This document shows positions 50,907-60,908 of a DNA stretch of 64,000 bases, piece by piece; positions within the stretch are counted from its first letter, which is position 1; each line of letters opens with the position of its first letter. Under the pieces are notes generated by a model. That model was given only the letters and a program-made list of their open reading frames with translations. It ran no database searches and was not told the DNA's origin. A program made the translations under genes and the position numbers. The stretch comes from Robiginitomaculum sp. (lineage in GTDB: Bacteria; Pseudomonadota; Alphaproteobacteria; Caulobacterales; Maricaulaceae), in contig NVWK01000012.1 in assembly GCA_002733605.1 (NCBI GenBank), positions 160,611 through 224,610 of the forward strand, given 5' to 3'.

Positions 50907-52205
50907 TCAATCTTTGTCGCGTAACGTTGCCCATTTTTCCAGCCGGGCCTTGATTTCCCGCTCGCGCCCCTCGCCTTTCGGGGCGTAGAATTGTTGGCGT
51001 TCCATGCCGTCAGGGAAGTAGTTTTGCCCTGAAAACCCGTGTTCCGTATCATGGTCATAGGCATAGCCTTTACCGTACCCCAACTCTTTCATCATTTTGG
51101 TCGGCGCATTTAAAATATGGGCGGGCGGCATAAGCGAGCCGGTTTGTCGCGCCGATGCCATGGCGGCTTTGAACCCCGTATAGACTGCATTGGACTTCGG
51201 TGCGGTCGCCATGTGGACAACCGCGTGGGCAATAGCCAGTTCTCCTTCGGGCGAGCCTAAAAACCGGTATGTATTCATGGCTTCATTGGCCAGCATCAGA
51301 GCGAGCGGATCGGCAAGGCCGATGTCTTCACTGGCCATGCGAATGAGGCGACGCGCAATGTAGAGCGGGTCTTCGCCGCCCGTGAGCATGCGGGCAAACC
51401 AGTATAAAGCGGCGTCCGGGTCAGAGCCGCGAATGGATTTATGCAGGGCCGAAATAATGTTGTAATGCTCGTCTTTGTTCTTGTCATAGGCGGGGGCGCG
51501 TTTTTGTAAATGTTTGGCAACGCCCTTGGCATCCAGTGGTTTTTTCAGGGACAGCGCGAAAATTTCTTCCGACAAGTTCAGGAGATAGCGCCCGTCCCCG
51601 TCCGCATATCCAATGAGGGTGTCCCTGCCCTGTTTTGTTACGGGCAGTTTATTACCGGTAATGGTTTCGGCGCGGGTCAGAAGCTCGTCTTGCGCGGATG
51701 CGTCTAGCCGGTTGAGGACAAAGACTTGTGCGCGCGATAACAGCGCGCCATTGAGCTCGAACGATGGGTTCTCCGTCGTGGCCCCGATCAAGGTGACAAT
51801 GCCCTCTTCGACATAGGGTAGAAACCCGTCTTGTTGGGCGCGGTTAAACCGGTGGATTTCGTCGACAAATAGCAGAGTACCGCGCCCTGTGGATCGGCGG
51901 GCTTTGGCGGCTTCAAAGACTTTGCGGAGATCGGCGACGCCGGAAAATACGGCTGAAAGCTGGACAAATTCCATATCCGCATGGCCTGCGATCAGGCGCG
52001 CAATGGTTGTTTTGCCAACACCGGGCGGGCCCCAGAGGATCATGGAAGCGAGACGTCCTGATTTCAACATCCGGCCAATTGGGGCCTCTTCGCCCAAGAG
52101 ATGTGATTGGCCAACCACATCCTCGATTGTTTGGGGGCGCAATAGATCGGCGAGAGGGCGCGGGGCCTCTTTTTCCAATCCTGCAGATACAAACAGATCA
52201 CTCAT
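50907..52205 (-). CDS. rarA: Replication-associated recombination protein RarA (MgsA)
   Basis: A 432-residue AAA+ ATPase. Walker A GPPGVGKTTIARLIAGH (about residues 58-74) and Walker B TLLFVDEIHRFNRAQQD are intact, followed by the sensor-1 GATTENPSFELNGALLSRAQVF. The C-terminal tetramerisation region has the KSIRGSDPDAALYWFARML and MASEDIGLADP signatures. RarA acts at stalled forks with SSB. The length is normal. It lies upstream of irr and downstream of the Do protease gene on the same strand. Confidence 0.97.
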   Translation of the reverse strand: MSDLFVSAGLEKEAPRPLADLLRPQTIEDVVGQSHLLGEEAPIGRMLKSGRLASMILWGPPGVGKTTIARLIAGHADMEFVQLSAVFSGVADLRKVFEAAKARRSTGRGTLLFVDEIHRFNRAQQDGFLPYVEEGIVTLIGATTENPSFELNGALLSRAQVFVLNRLDASAQDELLTRAETITGNKLPVTKQGRDTLIGYADGDGRYLLNLSEEIFALSLKKPLDAKGVAKHLQKRAPAYDKNKDEHYNIISALHKSIRGSDPDAALYWFARMLTGGEDPLYIARRLIRMASEDIGLADPLALMLANEAMNTYRFLGSPEGELAIAHAVVHMATAPKSNAVYTGFKAAMASARQTGSLMPPAHILNAPTKMMKELGYGKGYAYDHDTEHGFSGQNYFPDGMERQQFYAPKGEGREREIKARLEKWATLRDKD

Positions 52206-52279
52206 AGCTCACTATCCCATAACCGGAGAGGACGGGCTAGTGATGATTGGGGCTTATCAACCCTTATCAACCGGGGTTT

Positions 52280-53692
52280 TTAAAAGCGGATACGGCTTTT
52301 ACTGACCCGGCCATTGCGTTCGATGTTGAGGGTCCAGCTGCGCTCACCCTCATATTCTTCGAGGATGTTTTGCAATTGCGCCGTCGTGTTGACCTCACTG
52401 CCCATCACATCAAGAATAACATCGCCGGGGCGGAAGCGATAACGTGCAGACAGGCTGCCCCGCGACAGGGCAGAGATGACAACGCCTTTTGCAAACGGAT
52501 CAAAATCCATTTCTTCGGCCAATGCAGGCGACATATTGACGACCGTGAGGCCGCTAAACGGATTGATGCCATCAAGGGTTATGGTATCGCGCGTCGGGAT
52601 TTCTCTGGGGATATCGGCGCGCACGGTCAGGGTTTTTAATTTACCGTCGCGCCAGATTTTCACTTTGGCTTTGTGGCCCGGCGCAAAGGTCGCCAGTTTA
52701 AACTTCAGACCGCTATCATCAAAAATATCTGTGCCGTCTACGGACAAAATGACATCGCGGCGTTCCAGACCGGCTTTATCAGCGGGGCCTTTCGGATAAA
52801 TTTCATCGATGATCGCGCCTTGAGGACGATCAAGGCCAAGGGCGGCGGCCATGACAGAATTTACGCCTTGGGTGCGGGCACCAATCCACGGGCGAATAAT
52901 TTTACCCTCGGACAGAGCACTGTCGACAGCACGGCGCACCAGTTCGCCCGGAATGGCAAACCCGATGCCGTTCGAGCCGCCAGAGCGCGAAAATATAGCC
53001 GTGTTGACGCCGACCAATTGCCCATCCATATCAACCAAAGCGCCACCGGAATTGCCCGGATTGACGGCGGCGTCGGTTTGGATGAAGGAAGCAAGATCGG
53101 AGACCTGTGTGCGGCCAAGCGCAGAGACAATGCCGCTGGTCACAGTTTGGCCAACCCCGAACGGGTTGCCAATGGCGAGGACAATGTCGCCGACTTCCAA
53201 TGAATTTGAAGCGTCAATCGGCAGGATCGGCAGGCGTTCGCCCTTGGTGTCGATTTGCAAAATGGCCAAATCCGACTTCGCGTCTTCGGCAATAATTACG
53301 GCTTCGTACTCGCGGCGATCATTCAAAATGACGCGGAGTTCCTGCGCCCCTTTCACCACATGGGCATTGGTGACGATCACGCCGTTTGAGCGCACAATCA
53401 CACCGGAGCCGAGCGAGCGCACCGTGCGTTCACGCGGGACGCCGCGACCAAAGAAAGAAAAGAACGAATCGGCCTGACGCACAACTTTACGCGACGTATA
53501 GACATTGACGACGGCGGGCGCGGTTTCTTTGACCACGGGCGCAAATGACATTTTCATCTGCACGACATTGTTTGGCACCACGGATGGATCGCTGAGTGTG
53601 GGCGCGGCCTGTGCTTGTGGTGTACTCCGCGGAACAATAGCCGCACCAAGTACCAGTGCGCCCCCTAAAAATGATAAGATATATTTTTTCAT
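52280..53692 (-). CDS. degP: Do-family periplasmic serine protease/chaperone
   Basis: A 470-residue HtrA protein. The ATG at 53692 starts a signal peptide (MKKYILSFLGGALVLGAAIV, cut near AQAA). The catalytic triad is His111 (TNAHVV), Asp141 (AKSDLAI) and Ser215 (GNSGGAL). Two PDZ domains follow (about residues 275-360 and 390-470). It degrades or refolds misfolded periplasmic proteins. Two PDZ domains make it DegP/DegQ-like rather than DegS. It is followed at 52205 by rarA. Confidence 0.95.
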   Translation of the reverse strand: MKKYILSFLGGALVLGAAIVPRSTPQAQAAPTLSDPSVVPNNVVQMKMSFAPVVKETAPAVVNVYTSRKVVRQADSFFSFFGRGVPRERTVRSLGSGVIVRSNGVIVTNAHVVKGAQELRVILNDRREYEAVIIAEDAKSDLAILQIDTKGERLPILPIDASNSLEVGDIVLAIGNPFGVGQTVTSGIVSALGRTQVSDLASFIQTDAAVNPGNSGGALVDMDGQLVGVNTAIFSRSGGSNGIGFAIPGELVRRAVDSALSEGKIIRPWIGARTQGVNSVMAAALGLDRPQGAIIDEIYPKGPADKAGLERRDVILSVDGTDIFDDSGLKFKLATFAPGHKAKVKIWRDGKLKTLTVRADIPREIPTRDTITLDGINPFSGLTVVNMSPALAEEMDFDPFAKGVVISALSRGSLSARYRFRPGDVILDVMGSEVNTTAQLQNILEEYEGERSWTLNIERNGRVSKSRIRF

Positions 53693-53793
53693 AAGGGTAA
53701 TGTAGGCGCAACCGCCGCCCAATTAAACCCCTATGCACATTTGTGACGTTTTTTTCATGCAGCAACGGCTATTTCGCTACGTATGACGTGCCC

Positions 53794-54231
53794 TCATGGC
53801 AAGCCTTGGAAAATCGGATCGAGGTATTTATCCTTATTCACGTCCGTCCAGTCAGAGATGTTTTTGATACAAAAAGTACGCTGTTCAGGCGCTTGGCCCG
53901 CTTGCGCCCTGCGGTTTTCTTCGCGTTCATAGGCTTTAATCTCATTTAAGGATGTCGATGGCCCGTACGCACACGCGGCAATAAGGCTGGTGGCCATTGT
54001 GTTTGGCGTATTGATAAATTCGCGGCGGTTATAAGTTTTGTAATTGGCACTCACTTGTGTCCCGACTAGGTATTTCACAAAAATCATGCGCCGGTAGGCG
54101 GGATTGTCACTGGGGCCGGTTTCAATGATCAGGGTCGGGCTCATTTCTGCGAAGGCTGGCAGTGCCATTGTGCACAAGACACCTGTGCACACGGCAGTCG
54201 TCCACGAGAGTGTTTTTAACCATTTCCCCAT
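53794..54231 (-). CDS. Exported hypothetical protein
   Basis: A 145-residue protein. The ATG at 54231 has GGAGG upstream; the frame runs to 54264. The signal peptide MGKWLKTLSWTTAVCTGVLC ends near LPAFA. The mature part has LIIETGPSDNPAYRRMIFVKYLVGTQVSANYKTYNRREF and two Cys (AACAYGP, RTFCIKN) that could pair. The family was not recognised. It lies between the Do protease gene and the rplQ terminator. Confidence 0.65.
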   Translation of the reverse strand: MGKWLKTLSWTTAVCTGVLCTMALPAFAEMSPTLIIETGPSDNPAYRRMIFVKYLVGTQVSANYKTYNRREFINTPNTMATSLIAACAYGPSTSLNEIKAYEREENRRAQAGQAPEQRTFCIKNISDWTDVNKDKYLDPIFQGLP

Positions 54232-54304
54232 ATGCAGCCTGTGCCTCCATCCGTCACAGCACACCTAAAAGTGTGCAAAATTGAACCATCAAGGTCTTAA
54301 TAGC

Positions 54305-54332
54305 AAAAAACCCGCCACAATGGACGGGTTTT
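54305..54332 (-). terminator. Terminator of the alpha operon (after rplQ)
   Basis: ACCCG and CGGGT with an inner CC/GG pair form a stem whose outer arms are A-rich and T-rich. On the minus strand the stem is followed by a T run, ending the rpsM-rpsK-rpoA-rplQ transcript. Confidence 0.85.
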
Positions 54333-54362
54333 AGCAGTATTCTTTATGAAAAATTGGTCAGC

Positions 54363-54782
54363 TTACGCTTCAGCCGCTTCCTCAGCCGCAACACGTGCAC
54401 GGTCGCCAGCGCCTTTTGCGTCTAAATCGCGGTCAACAAATTCAATCACAGCCATTGGTGCGTTATCACCATAGCGGTAGCCAGCTTTTAATACGCGGCA
54501 ATATCCACCTTGGCGGTCTTTGTAGCGTGGGCCAAGAATTTCGAACAATTTCTTGCTCATTTCTTTGTTGCGTGTCCGGGCAATCGCAATACGGCGTGAG
54601 CCTAGATCACCTTTTTTAGCCAATGTGATCAGCTTTTCCACGAACGGACGTAATTCTTTTGCTTTTGGCAAAGTGGTTACGATTTGCTCGTGCTCGATCA
54701 AGCTTGAAGACATGTTGGCAAACATAGCTTTACGATGTGAAGCCGTTTTATTCAGTTTGCGATGTGCGATGCGATGGCGCAT
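54363..54782 (-). CDS. rplQ: 50S ribosomal protein bL17
   Basis: A 139-residue bL17 starting [20 protein letters not shown], with the usual [23 protein letters not shown] and [33 protein letters not shown] blocks (here GGYCRVLK). The C-terminal Ala/Glu tail ([10 protein letters not shown]) is longer than in E. coli. It is the last gene of the alpha operon, just before the terminator. Confidence 0.98.
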   Translation of the reverse strand: MRHRIAHRKLNKTASHRKAMFANMSSSLIEHEQIVTTLPKAKELRPFVEKLITLAKKGDLGSRRIAIARTRNKEMSKKLFEILGPRYKDRQGGYCRVLKAGYRYGDNAPMAVIEFVDRDLDAKGAGDRARVAAEEAAEA

Positions 54783-54809
54783 GACAGTATTCCTTTTCTA
54801 TTCAGTTAT

Positions 54810-55820
54810 TTAAAACTGATCGTCGTATTTTTTAGCGAGTTCTTCGATATTTTCTGGTGGCCAGTTTGGCGCGTCCATACCGAGGTGCAAGCCCATAGCA
54901 GCCAGTACTTCTTTGATCTCGTTCAAAGATTTACGGCCAAAGTTTGGTGTGCGGAGCATTTCTGCTTCTGATTTCTGGATCAAGTCACCGATATAAACGA
55001 TATTGTCGTTTTTCAGGCAATTTGCAGAGCGTACAGACAACTCAAGCTCGTCAACTTTACGCAACAGAGCCGGATTGAAGTCAAGTTCGGGTTTCTCGTC
55101 ACCGCGACCTGCATCCTCTGGATCGTCGAAGTTGACGAACACTTGGAACTGGTCTTGAAGAATACGTGCGGCCAAAGCTACAGCATCTTCCGGTGTGACC
55201 GCGCCGTTGGTTTCAACGTCGATGATCAATTTATCAAAATCAAGCACTTGGCCTTCACGTGTATCTTCAACGCGGTACGCCACACGGGTGACCGGGCTAT
55301 ACAGAGCATCAATAGAGATAAGACCGATAGGTGCATCTTCGGGACGCACCGCAGCCACATAGCCTTTACCCGTTGCAATGGTCAATTCCATGCGCAAATC
55401 AGCGCCTTCATCCATTGTACAGATCACGTGATCAGGGTTGAGGATTTCCACGTCAGCCGTTTCTTCGATATCCGCACCCGTGACAACACCCGAACCGCTT
55501 TTCTTCAGCAGCAGGCGTTTAGGGCCTTCTGCGTGCATGCGCACGGCCAGACCTTTCAGGTTCAGAACAATATTGGTGACGTCTTCGCGAACGCCCGGAA
55601 TAGATGTAAACTCGTGAACGATACCGTCGATTTGGACAGCCGTCACAGCTGCACCTTGCAAGGACGACAACAGAACACGACGCAGGGCATTGCCGATTGT
55701 CATACCAAAGCCACGCTCTAGCGGCTCTGCGATAATAGACGCCATACGTTCAGGCACACGACCGGGTTCAACTTCAGGGTTGATCGGACGGATTAATTCT
55801 TGCCAATTTTTTTCAATCAT
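54810..55820 (-). CDS. rpoA: RNA polymerase alpha subunit
   Basis: A 336-residue subunit. The N-terminal dimerisation domain contains [48 protein letters not shown]. The C-terminal domain (about residues 255-336) has [56 protein letters not shown], which contacts UP elements and activators. It lies in the standard alpha-operon position. Confidence 0.99.
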   Translation of the reverse strand: MIEKNWQELIRPINPEVEPGRVPERMASIIAEPLERGFGMTIGNALRRVLLSSLQGAAVTAVQIDGIVHEFTSIPGVREDVTNIVLNLKGLAVRMHAEGPKRLLLKKSGSGVVTGADIEETADVEILNPDHVICTMDEGADLRMELTIATGKGYVAAVRPEDAPIGLISIDALYSPVTRVAYRVEDTREGQVLDFDKLIIDVETNGAVTPEDAVALAARILQDQFQVFVNFDDPEDAGRGDEKPELDFNPALLRKVDELELSVRSANCLKNDNIVYIGDLIQKSEAEMLRTPNFGRKSLNEIKEVLAAMGLHLGMDAPNWPPENIEELAKKYDDQF

Positions 55821-55882
55821 TAGAGACCTCTAAAATTAAGGTTCGGGCTTTTAAGCCCAGTAGGGAACGTCAAGCTGCGAGA

Positions 55883-56272
55883 TTATACGCGGCGACGTTT
55901 TGGCGGACGGCAACCATTGTGCGGGATAGGCGTCACGTCACGAATTGTGGTGATGGTTAGACCAGCAGCCTGTAAAGCGCGAACAGCACTTTCACGGCCA
56001 GACCCCGGCCCATTTACATTCACTTCCAATGTTTGCATGCCATGATCTTGCGCTTTACGCGCGACTTCTTCAGCCGCAACCTGAGCTGCATAGGGCGTGG
56101 ATTTACGAGAGCCTTTAAAGCCCATCGCGCCAGCACTACACCAGGTAATTGTGTTACCCTGCGCATCGGTAATGGTAATCATTGTGTTATTAAATGTCGA
56201 ATTAACGTGTGCAACACCAGATGTGATGTTCTTACGATCGGCGCGGCGGACGCGGCCCGGTTCTTTAGCCAT
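55883..56272 (-). CDS. rpsK: 30S ribosomal protein uS11
   Basis: A 129-residue uS11 with [47 protein letters not shown] and the basic end [17 protein letters not shown] tail (here [14 protein letters not shown]). It binds 16S rRNA at the platform. It is in the alpha operon between rpsM and rpoA. Confidence 0.99.
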   Translation of the reverse strand: MAKEPGRVRRADRKNITSGVAHVNSTFNNTMITITDAQGNTITWCSAGAMGFKGSRKSTPYAAQVAAEEVARKAQDHGMQTLEVNVNGPGSGRESAVRALQAAGLTITTIRDVTPIPHNGCRPPKRRRV

Positions 56273-56285
56273 AGTTTAATCTCAC

Positions 56286-56657
56286 CTATTTTTTCTTGCC
56301 GGCGATTGCTCTCGCCGGACCTTTGCGCGTGCGCGCATTTGTGTGTGTACGCTGGCCGCGTACTGGCAGACCACGGCGATGACGTAGGCCTCTATAATTA
56401 CCCATATCCATAAGACGTTTGATGTTCATGGATATTTCACGGCGAAGATCACCTTCGACCAAAAACTCGCCGCCAGTAATAGCTTCGCGAATTTGTAGAA
56501 TTTCCGCATCTGTCAAATCCTGAACACGACGCTCGAACGTGATTTTCAGAGTTTCACAAATCTGTTTGGAGATGGCCGGGCCGACCCCATGAATATATGT
56601 AAGCGCAATTTCTACGCGCTTGTTCGTTGGTATATTTACACCTGCAATCCGTGCCAC
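56286..56657 (-). CDS. rpsM: 30S ribosomal protein uS13
   Basis: A 123-residue uS13 with [29 protein letters not shown] and the [25 protein letters not shown] tail that contacts tRNA. It is the first gene of the alpha operon here and is preceded by a likely promoter at 56748-56775. Confidence 0.99.
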   Translation of the reverse strand: MARIAGVNIPTNKRVEIALTYIHGVGPAISKQICETLKITFERRVQDLTDAEILQIREAITGGEFLVEGDLRREISMNIKRLMDMGNYRGLRHRRGLPVRGQRTHTNARTRKGPARAIAGKKK

Positions 56658-56747
56658 AAGGCTCTCCTTAAAATTTCAAATTCGCACAACCTGTCTTGCT
56701 TCCATTAAAAGAAGCGCAGTAACCAACAGATTCCGCGAAAGCGGCTA

Positions 56748-56775
56748 TTTATATCCTTATCCGCGCCTAGGTCAA
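56748..56775 (-). promoter_or_regulatory. Promoter of the alpha operon
   Basis: On the minus strand TTGACC (56775-56770) and TATAAA (56753-56748) are 16 bases apart, close to the housekeeping consensus. A start site near 56741 leaves a leader of about 85 bases before rpsM. That leader contains a small CCGC-TTTC-GCGG hairpin (56733-56744). Confidence 0.65.
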
Positions 56776-56811
56776 CCTTCCAATTGCCCTAAACCCGAAT
56801 TATTCTCACCT

Positions 56812-57435
56812 CTATTTGAGGCCTAAAAGTCTCTTCCAAAACGGAACGGTTTTGTTCGTCCGGCCCGTATTGTGCATATCCAGAACCTGCGCCACAGACG
56901 CGGAAACCGTGTCTATCTCTGCAAGCCCGTCTATTTCAGTTAATTTGCCCTGCTTCGCATAATAAGGCAGCAATGGCGCTGTTTGTTCATTATAGTTTGC
57001 AAGCCGGATTTTGAAGCTTTCAGGATTGTCATCCTTACGACCTTCTTGGGTAAAACGTTTCTCGACGCGGCCCAATAGTACATTATCGTCTACACATAAA
57101 CGCACGACACTGTTGACCGACATGCCGCGTTTTTCCAGACTAGCGTCAAGCGCTTCGGCTTGTGCCACTGTGCGCGGGAACCCGTCAAAGATAAAACCGG
57201 CGGCGTCTGTATTGTTGTCGAGTTGTTCTTCGATTAGGGCGATGACGATTTCATCAGAAACCAGATCGCCACGATCCATAATGCCTGCGACCTTATTGCC
57301 AAGATCGGATCCGGATGTACGGGCCGCACGCAGCATGTCGCCTGTAGAAAGCTGCAAGAATCCGCGCTCGCTTGTCAGGATTTTTGCCTGTGTGCCTTTA
57401 CCGGCTGCCGGAGGGCCAAATAATATGATATTCAT
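56812..57435 (-). CDS. adk: Adenylate kinase
   Basis: A 207-residue kinase interconverting ATP, ADP and AMP. GPPAAGKGTQAKIL is the P-loop (residues 7-20), GFPRTVAQAEALD the AMP-binding part, and the LID segment is short and lacks zinc Cys (RFTQEGRKDDNPESFKIRLANYN). This short LID is the usual alphaproteobacterial type. It follows secY on the same strand (7-base gap) and is the last gene of the spc unit. Confidence 0.97.
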   Translation of the reverse strand: MNIILFGPPAAGKGTQAKILTSERGFLQLSTGDMLRAARTSGSDLGNKVAGIMDRGDLVSDEIVIALIEEQLDNNTDAAGFIFDGFPRTVAQAEALDASLEKRGMSVNSVVRLCVDDNVLLGRVEKRFTQEGRKDDNPESFKIRLANYNEQTAPLLPYYAKQGKLTEIDGLAEIDTVSASVAQVLDMHNTGRTNKTVPFWKRLLGLK

Positions 57436-57442
57436 ATAGCCC

Positions 57443-58813
57443 CTATTTATTCTTACGCCGGCGACCCATGCGGGACTTTTTGATCAGCCCTTCATATTGA
57501 TGGGCCACAAGGTGTGACTGAATTTGCGCAACCGTATCAAGGGTCACAGAGACAACGATCAAGAGAGACATGCCCCCGATTAGCATAGCCACACTTGGCG
57601 GGATATTGCTGTTGCGGGAGATCAGCCATTCCGGCAGGACACAGACAAGGGCAACATAGAGAGCTCCAATGAATGTCAGGCGGTTCAGGACATAGGACAA
57701 GTATTCTGCTGTACGGGCGCCGGGGCGAATGCCGGGCAAAAACCCGCCGTGCTGGCGCAAATTATCGGCTGTGTCTTCAGGTTTGAAAACATAAGGCACA
57801 TAGAAGAAGCAGAAGAAGACAATCAAACAGGTATATAAAATCAGATATACGGGTTGGCCGTAACCAATAAGCGTCAACATTGTGCGGACCCATTCCGGCC
57901 CACTTTGCGCATAAAAGCCGCCTGCTGTCGCAGGCAAGATCAAAAGTGAAGAGGCAAAGATCGGCGGGATCACACCGGCCGCATTCAGTTTAAGAGGCAA
58001 GAACGAATTTTCGCCGCCAAACATCTTACCACCTGCGACCTGACGCTTCGGGTACTGGACAAGCAAACGGCGCTGGGCGCGTTCCACATAGACAATAAGA
58101 ATAGTAAGGCCGATAGACATAGCAAACACCATCAGCATTAAAGTGCCCGAGAGTGAGCCTTGCTCATTCAAGTTGAAGGTTTGGAATATGGCCTTTGGCA
58201 ATTCGGCGACAATCCCTGCCAAAATGATAAGAGAGACGCCATTGCCGATACCGCGTGCCGTCACTTGCTCGCCCATCCACATCAGGAACATTGTGCCGCC
58301 GACCAGCGAAATCACCGCTGTGGCTTGAAAGAACAAGCCGGGGTTAATCACGAAACCTTGTGATTCGAGCAATCTGGCAATACTGTAAGCCTGAAAAGCG
58401 GCCAAAAATACAGTGAGATAGCGGGTATATTGGTTGATTTGTTTCTGGCCCTGGGCACCCTCTTTTTCAAGAGCTTGCAAACTTGGCACAGAGCCTTTCA
58501 TCAAGGTCATAATAATGGACGCCGTAATATAGGGCATCACATTGAGCGCAAAAATGGCCATACGTTCTACGGCACCGCCAGAGAACATATTGAGACGTGT
58601 CAGCATGCCGCCACCGTCGCCGCCGCCGGAACTACCCGCCGCAAACACTTGCGCATAGGCCGCCATATCAACGCCGGGAACAGGAATGAAGGTTCCGATC
58701 CGGTAAACCACAAGCACCATCAAAGTGAACAACAGACGTTTTTGCAACTCTTTGGCTTTGCCAAAGGTGCCAAAACTTAAATTCTGTGCAAACTGTTCGG
58801 AAGCTGATGCCAT
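57443..58813 (-). CDS. secY: Protein translocase channel subunit SecY
   Basis: A 456-residue inner-membrane protein with ten helices. The N-terminal LQKRLLFTLMVLVVYRIGTFIPVPGVD, the plug/helix region MLTRLNMFSGGAVERMAIFALNVMPYITASII and the cytoplasmic loop YPKRQVAGGKMFGGENSFLPLKLNAAGVIPPIFASSLL are characteristic. It forms the Sec pore with SecE and SecG. It lies between rplO and adk, the standard position. Confidence 0.99.
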   Translation of the reverse strand: MASASEQFAQNLSFGTFGKAKELQKRLLFTLMVLVVYRIGTFIPVPGVDMAAYAQVFAAGSSGGGDGGGMLTRLNMFSGGAVERMAIFALNVMPYITASIIMTLMKGSVPSLQALEKEGAQGQKQINQYTRYLTVFLAAFQAYSIARLLESQGFVINPGLFFQATAVISLVGGTMFLMWMGEQVTARGIGNGVSLIILAGIVAELPKAIFQTFNLNEQGSLSGTLMLMVFAMSIGLTILIVYVERAQRRLLVQYPKRQVAGGKMFGGENSFLPLKLNAAGVIPPIFASSLLILPATAGGFYAQSGPEWVRTMLTLIGYGQPVYLILYTCLIVFFCFFYVPYVFKPEDTADNLRQHGGFLPGIRPGARTAEYLSYVLNRLTFIGALYVALVCVLPEWLISRNSNIPPSVAMLIGGMSLLIVVSVTLDTVAQIQSHLVAHQYEGLIKKSRMGRRRKNK

Positions 58814-58882
58814 TGTGTGTCCTTTAGTCCTTTGGAGAAAAATAAGGCCCCGTATGAGGAGGCCTTACCATTCTATTCTGGT

Positions 58883-59731
58883 CTATTTCTTGGCGTCCAT
58901 CAATGCTTTCGCCTGAGCTGGCCAATCATCATTTGTGATGTTGTTTTTAAGCTCCAGCTTCTCGTCAAGTTCAGCAATTTTCTTCGCCGTGAGTTTCGTC
59001 ACTTGTAAATAGGTAGTGATGCCTTCTTCCGCAAGACGCTTAGCAAAAACAGGGCCAATGCCGCTAATTTTTGTTAAATCATCAGCTTTGGCGTCTGCCT
59101 TTTTCGGGGCTGCTTTTTTAGGAGCCGCCTTCTTAGGCGCTTCTTTTTTAGCGGCTGGCTTTTTCTCTACCTTAGGTGCGTCTGCTTTAGGCGCTGCCTT
59201 TTTAGGAGCCGCGGCTTTTTTAACAGGTTTCTCTGCAGTTTTCGCGGAAGATTTTTCCACTTTCGCAGGTTTACCTTCAACAATTGTTACAGAGCCTTTG
59301 GCTTTTTCAACAATTTTGGTTGCACCAGCTGTTGCACCTGTGATTTTCAAATTCACAGCGCTTGAAATTTTACCGGCACCAATAAGACGCACACCATCAA
59401 GCGGACGACGAATAATACCCGCAAGAACGAGAGCCGTTGCATCAACATCTTTTTTCAGATCCAGAACACCGGCTTCAATAGCCTGTTCCAGACGTCGAAT
59501 AGACAGTTCTGCATATTTCTTTTGGTTTGGTTTGTTAAACCCACGTTTTGGCAAACGCATATAAATAGGCATTTGGCCGCCTTCATAACCATTAATGGCT
59601 ACACCGGAACGGGATTTTTGACCTTTAACACCGCGGCCAGCGGTTTTACCTTTGCCGGAACCGATACCACGGCCAACACGTAAACGGGCTTTTGTCGCGC
59701 CCGGATTGTCACTGAGTTCATTTAAACGCAT
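58883..59731 (-). CDS. rplO: 50S ribosomal protein uL15 with a C-terminal helix-hairpin-helix extension
   Basis: A 282-residue protein. Residues 1-155 are a normal uL15 ([49 protein letters not shown]). Residues about 156-216 form a Lys/Ala/Pro-rich linker with repeated [15 protein letters not shown] units. Residues 217-282 form a helix-hairpin-helix domain ([42 protein letters not shown]). That module is better known as a tail on alphaproteobacterial bL21. It lies between rpmD and secY. The tail should reach off the ribosome surface; its partner is unknown. Confidence 0.97.
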   Translation of the reverse strand: MRLNELSDNPGATKARLRVGRGIGSGKGKTAGRGVKGQKSRSGVAINGYEGGQMPIYMRLPKRGFNKPNQKKYAELSIRRLEQAIEAGVLDLKKDVDATALVLAGIIRRPLDGVRLIGAGKISSAVNLKITGATAGATKIVEKAKGSVTIVEGKPAKVEKSSAKTAEKPVKKAAAPKKAAPKADAPKVEKKPAAKKEAPKKAAPKKAAPKKADAKADDLTKISGIGPVFAKRLAEEGITTYLQVTKLTAKKIAELDEKLELKNNITNDDWPAQAKALMDAKK

Positions 59732-59759
59732 GATCTTCTCCTATGGGATAGCGCGGACG

Positions 59760-59948
59760 CTATTCCCCTACAACTTTCACCATGTGAGCGACTTTGCGGA
59801 TCATACCGCGCACAGAGGGTGTATCTTCTAATGTACGTTCTTTACCGATACGACCAAGGCCCAAACCAATTAAGGTTTTATGCTGGGTGTCTGGACGACG
59901 GGTCGAACTTCCGGTTTGACGTACGGTCAATGTTTTCTTTGCGGCCAT
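59760..59948 (-). CDS. rpmD: 50S ribosomal protein uL30
   Basis: A 62-residue uL30 with [54 protein letters not shown]. The length and the GLGLGRIG loop are standard. It lies between rpsE and rplO. Confidence 0.98.
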   Translation of the reverse strand: MAAKKTLTVRQTGSSTRRPDTQHKTLIGLGLGRIGKERTLEDTPSVRGMIRKVAHMVKVVGE

Positions 59949-59964
59949 TTTCTTGCCCTCTTAT

Positions 59965-60540
59965 CTATGCGTCAACGACGGCGTCAGGAGCAGAAGCTCC
60001 GTCGCGACGACGTCCAACCAGATCGCCAACTTTTTTGCCGCGTTTAGCAGCAATTGTCCGTGGGCTTTCTTGAGCTTTAAGCGCATCAAATGTCGCACGA
60101 ACCATGTTGTACGGATTTGATGAACCTTGGGATTTAGCAACAACGTCTTGCACACCAAGTGTTTCAAGCACGGCGCGCATTGGGCCACCAGCGATCACAC
60201 CAGTACCCGGAGGCGCTGCGCGTAAGATCACTTTACCGGCGCCATGACGGCCCTTGCAATCATGATGCAAAGTACGGCCTTCACGTAGCGGTACGCGGAT
60301 CATGCTTTTCTTGGCAACTTCTGTTGCTTTGCGAATGGCTTCTGGCACTTCACGGGCTTTACCCTTGCCAAAACCAACACGTCCTTTTTCGTCACCAACA
60401 ACAACTAGTGCAGCGAAACCCATACGACGACCACCTTTTACGGTTTTAGCCACACGGTTAATGCTCACGAGCTTGTCAATGAACTCGTTATCTTCTTCGC
60501 GGTCACGTCCACGCTTATTATTTTCTTCACGGCGAGCCAT
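59965..60540 (-). CDS. rpsE: 30S ribosomal protein uS5
   Basis: A 191-residue uS5. [49 protein letters not shown] is the dsRNA-binding domain, followed by [46 protein letters not shown]. It contributes to mRNA entry and fidelity. The acidic/basic N-terminal tail (about 20 residues) is class typical. It lies between rplR and rpmD. Confidence 0.99.
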   Translation of the reverse strand: MARREENNKRGRDREEDNEFIDKLVSINRVAKTVKGGRRMGFAALVVVGDEKGRVGFGKGKAREVPEAIRKATEVAKKSMIRVPLREGRTLHHDCKGRHGAGKVILRAAPPGTGVIAGGPMRAVLETLGVQDVVAKSQGSSNPYNMVRATFDALKAQESPRTIAAKRGKKVGDLVGRRRDGASAPDAVVDA

Positions 60541-60549
60541 CAGCGTCTC

Positions 60550-60906
60550 CTAAAACTTAAGTCCGGCCTCACGGGCCGCTTCGGCAAGAGCTTTCACCCG
60601 GCCGTGGAATAAATAGGCACCACGGTCAAAGATAACATCTTTAACACCGGCTTTACTTGCCCGCTCACCGATTAATTTACCAATGCTGGCAGCAGCCTCT
60701 ACATTGGAACCACCGGCTTTACGCAAATCTTTTTCCAAAGTGGAAGCAGACGCAAGCGTTACACCGTTCGCATCATCAATGACTTGAGCAGAAATATTTT
60801 TGCCACTGCGGAATACAGACAACCGAGGACGGCCATTTGCATTTTTCTGAAGCCGGCGGCGAACACGCTGGGCGCGGCTATGCATTTTTTCTCTAGCGCT
60901 TTTCAT
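60550..60906 (-). CDS. rplR: 50S ribosomal protein uL18
   Basis: A 118-residue uL18 with [34 protein letters not shown] and [29 protein letters not shown]. It binds 5S rRNA together with uL5. Its ATG lies 2 bases from the rplF stop, so it is translationally coupled. Confidence 0.99.
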   Translation of the reverse strand: MKSAREKMHSRAQRVRRRLQKNANGRPRLSVFRSGKNISAQVIDDANGVTLASASTLEKDLRKAGGSNVEAAASIGKLIGERASKAGVKDVIFDRGAYLFHGRVKALAEAAREAGLKF

Positions 60907-60908
60907 GA

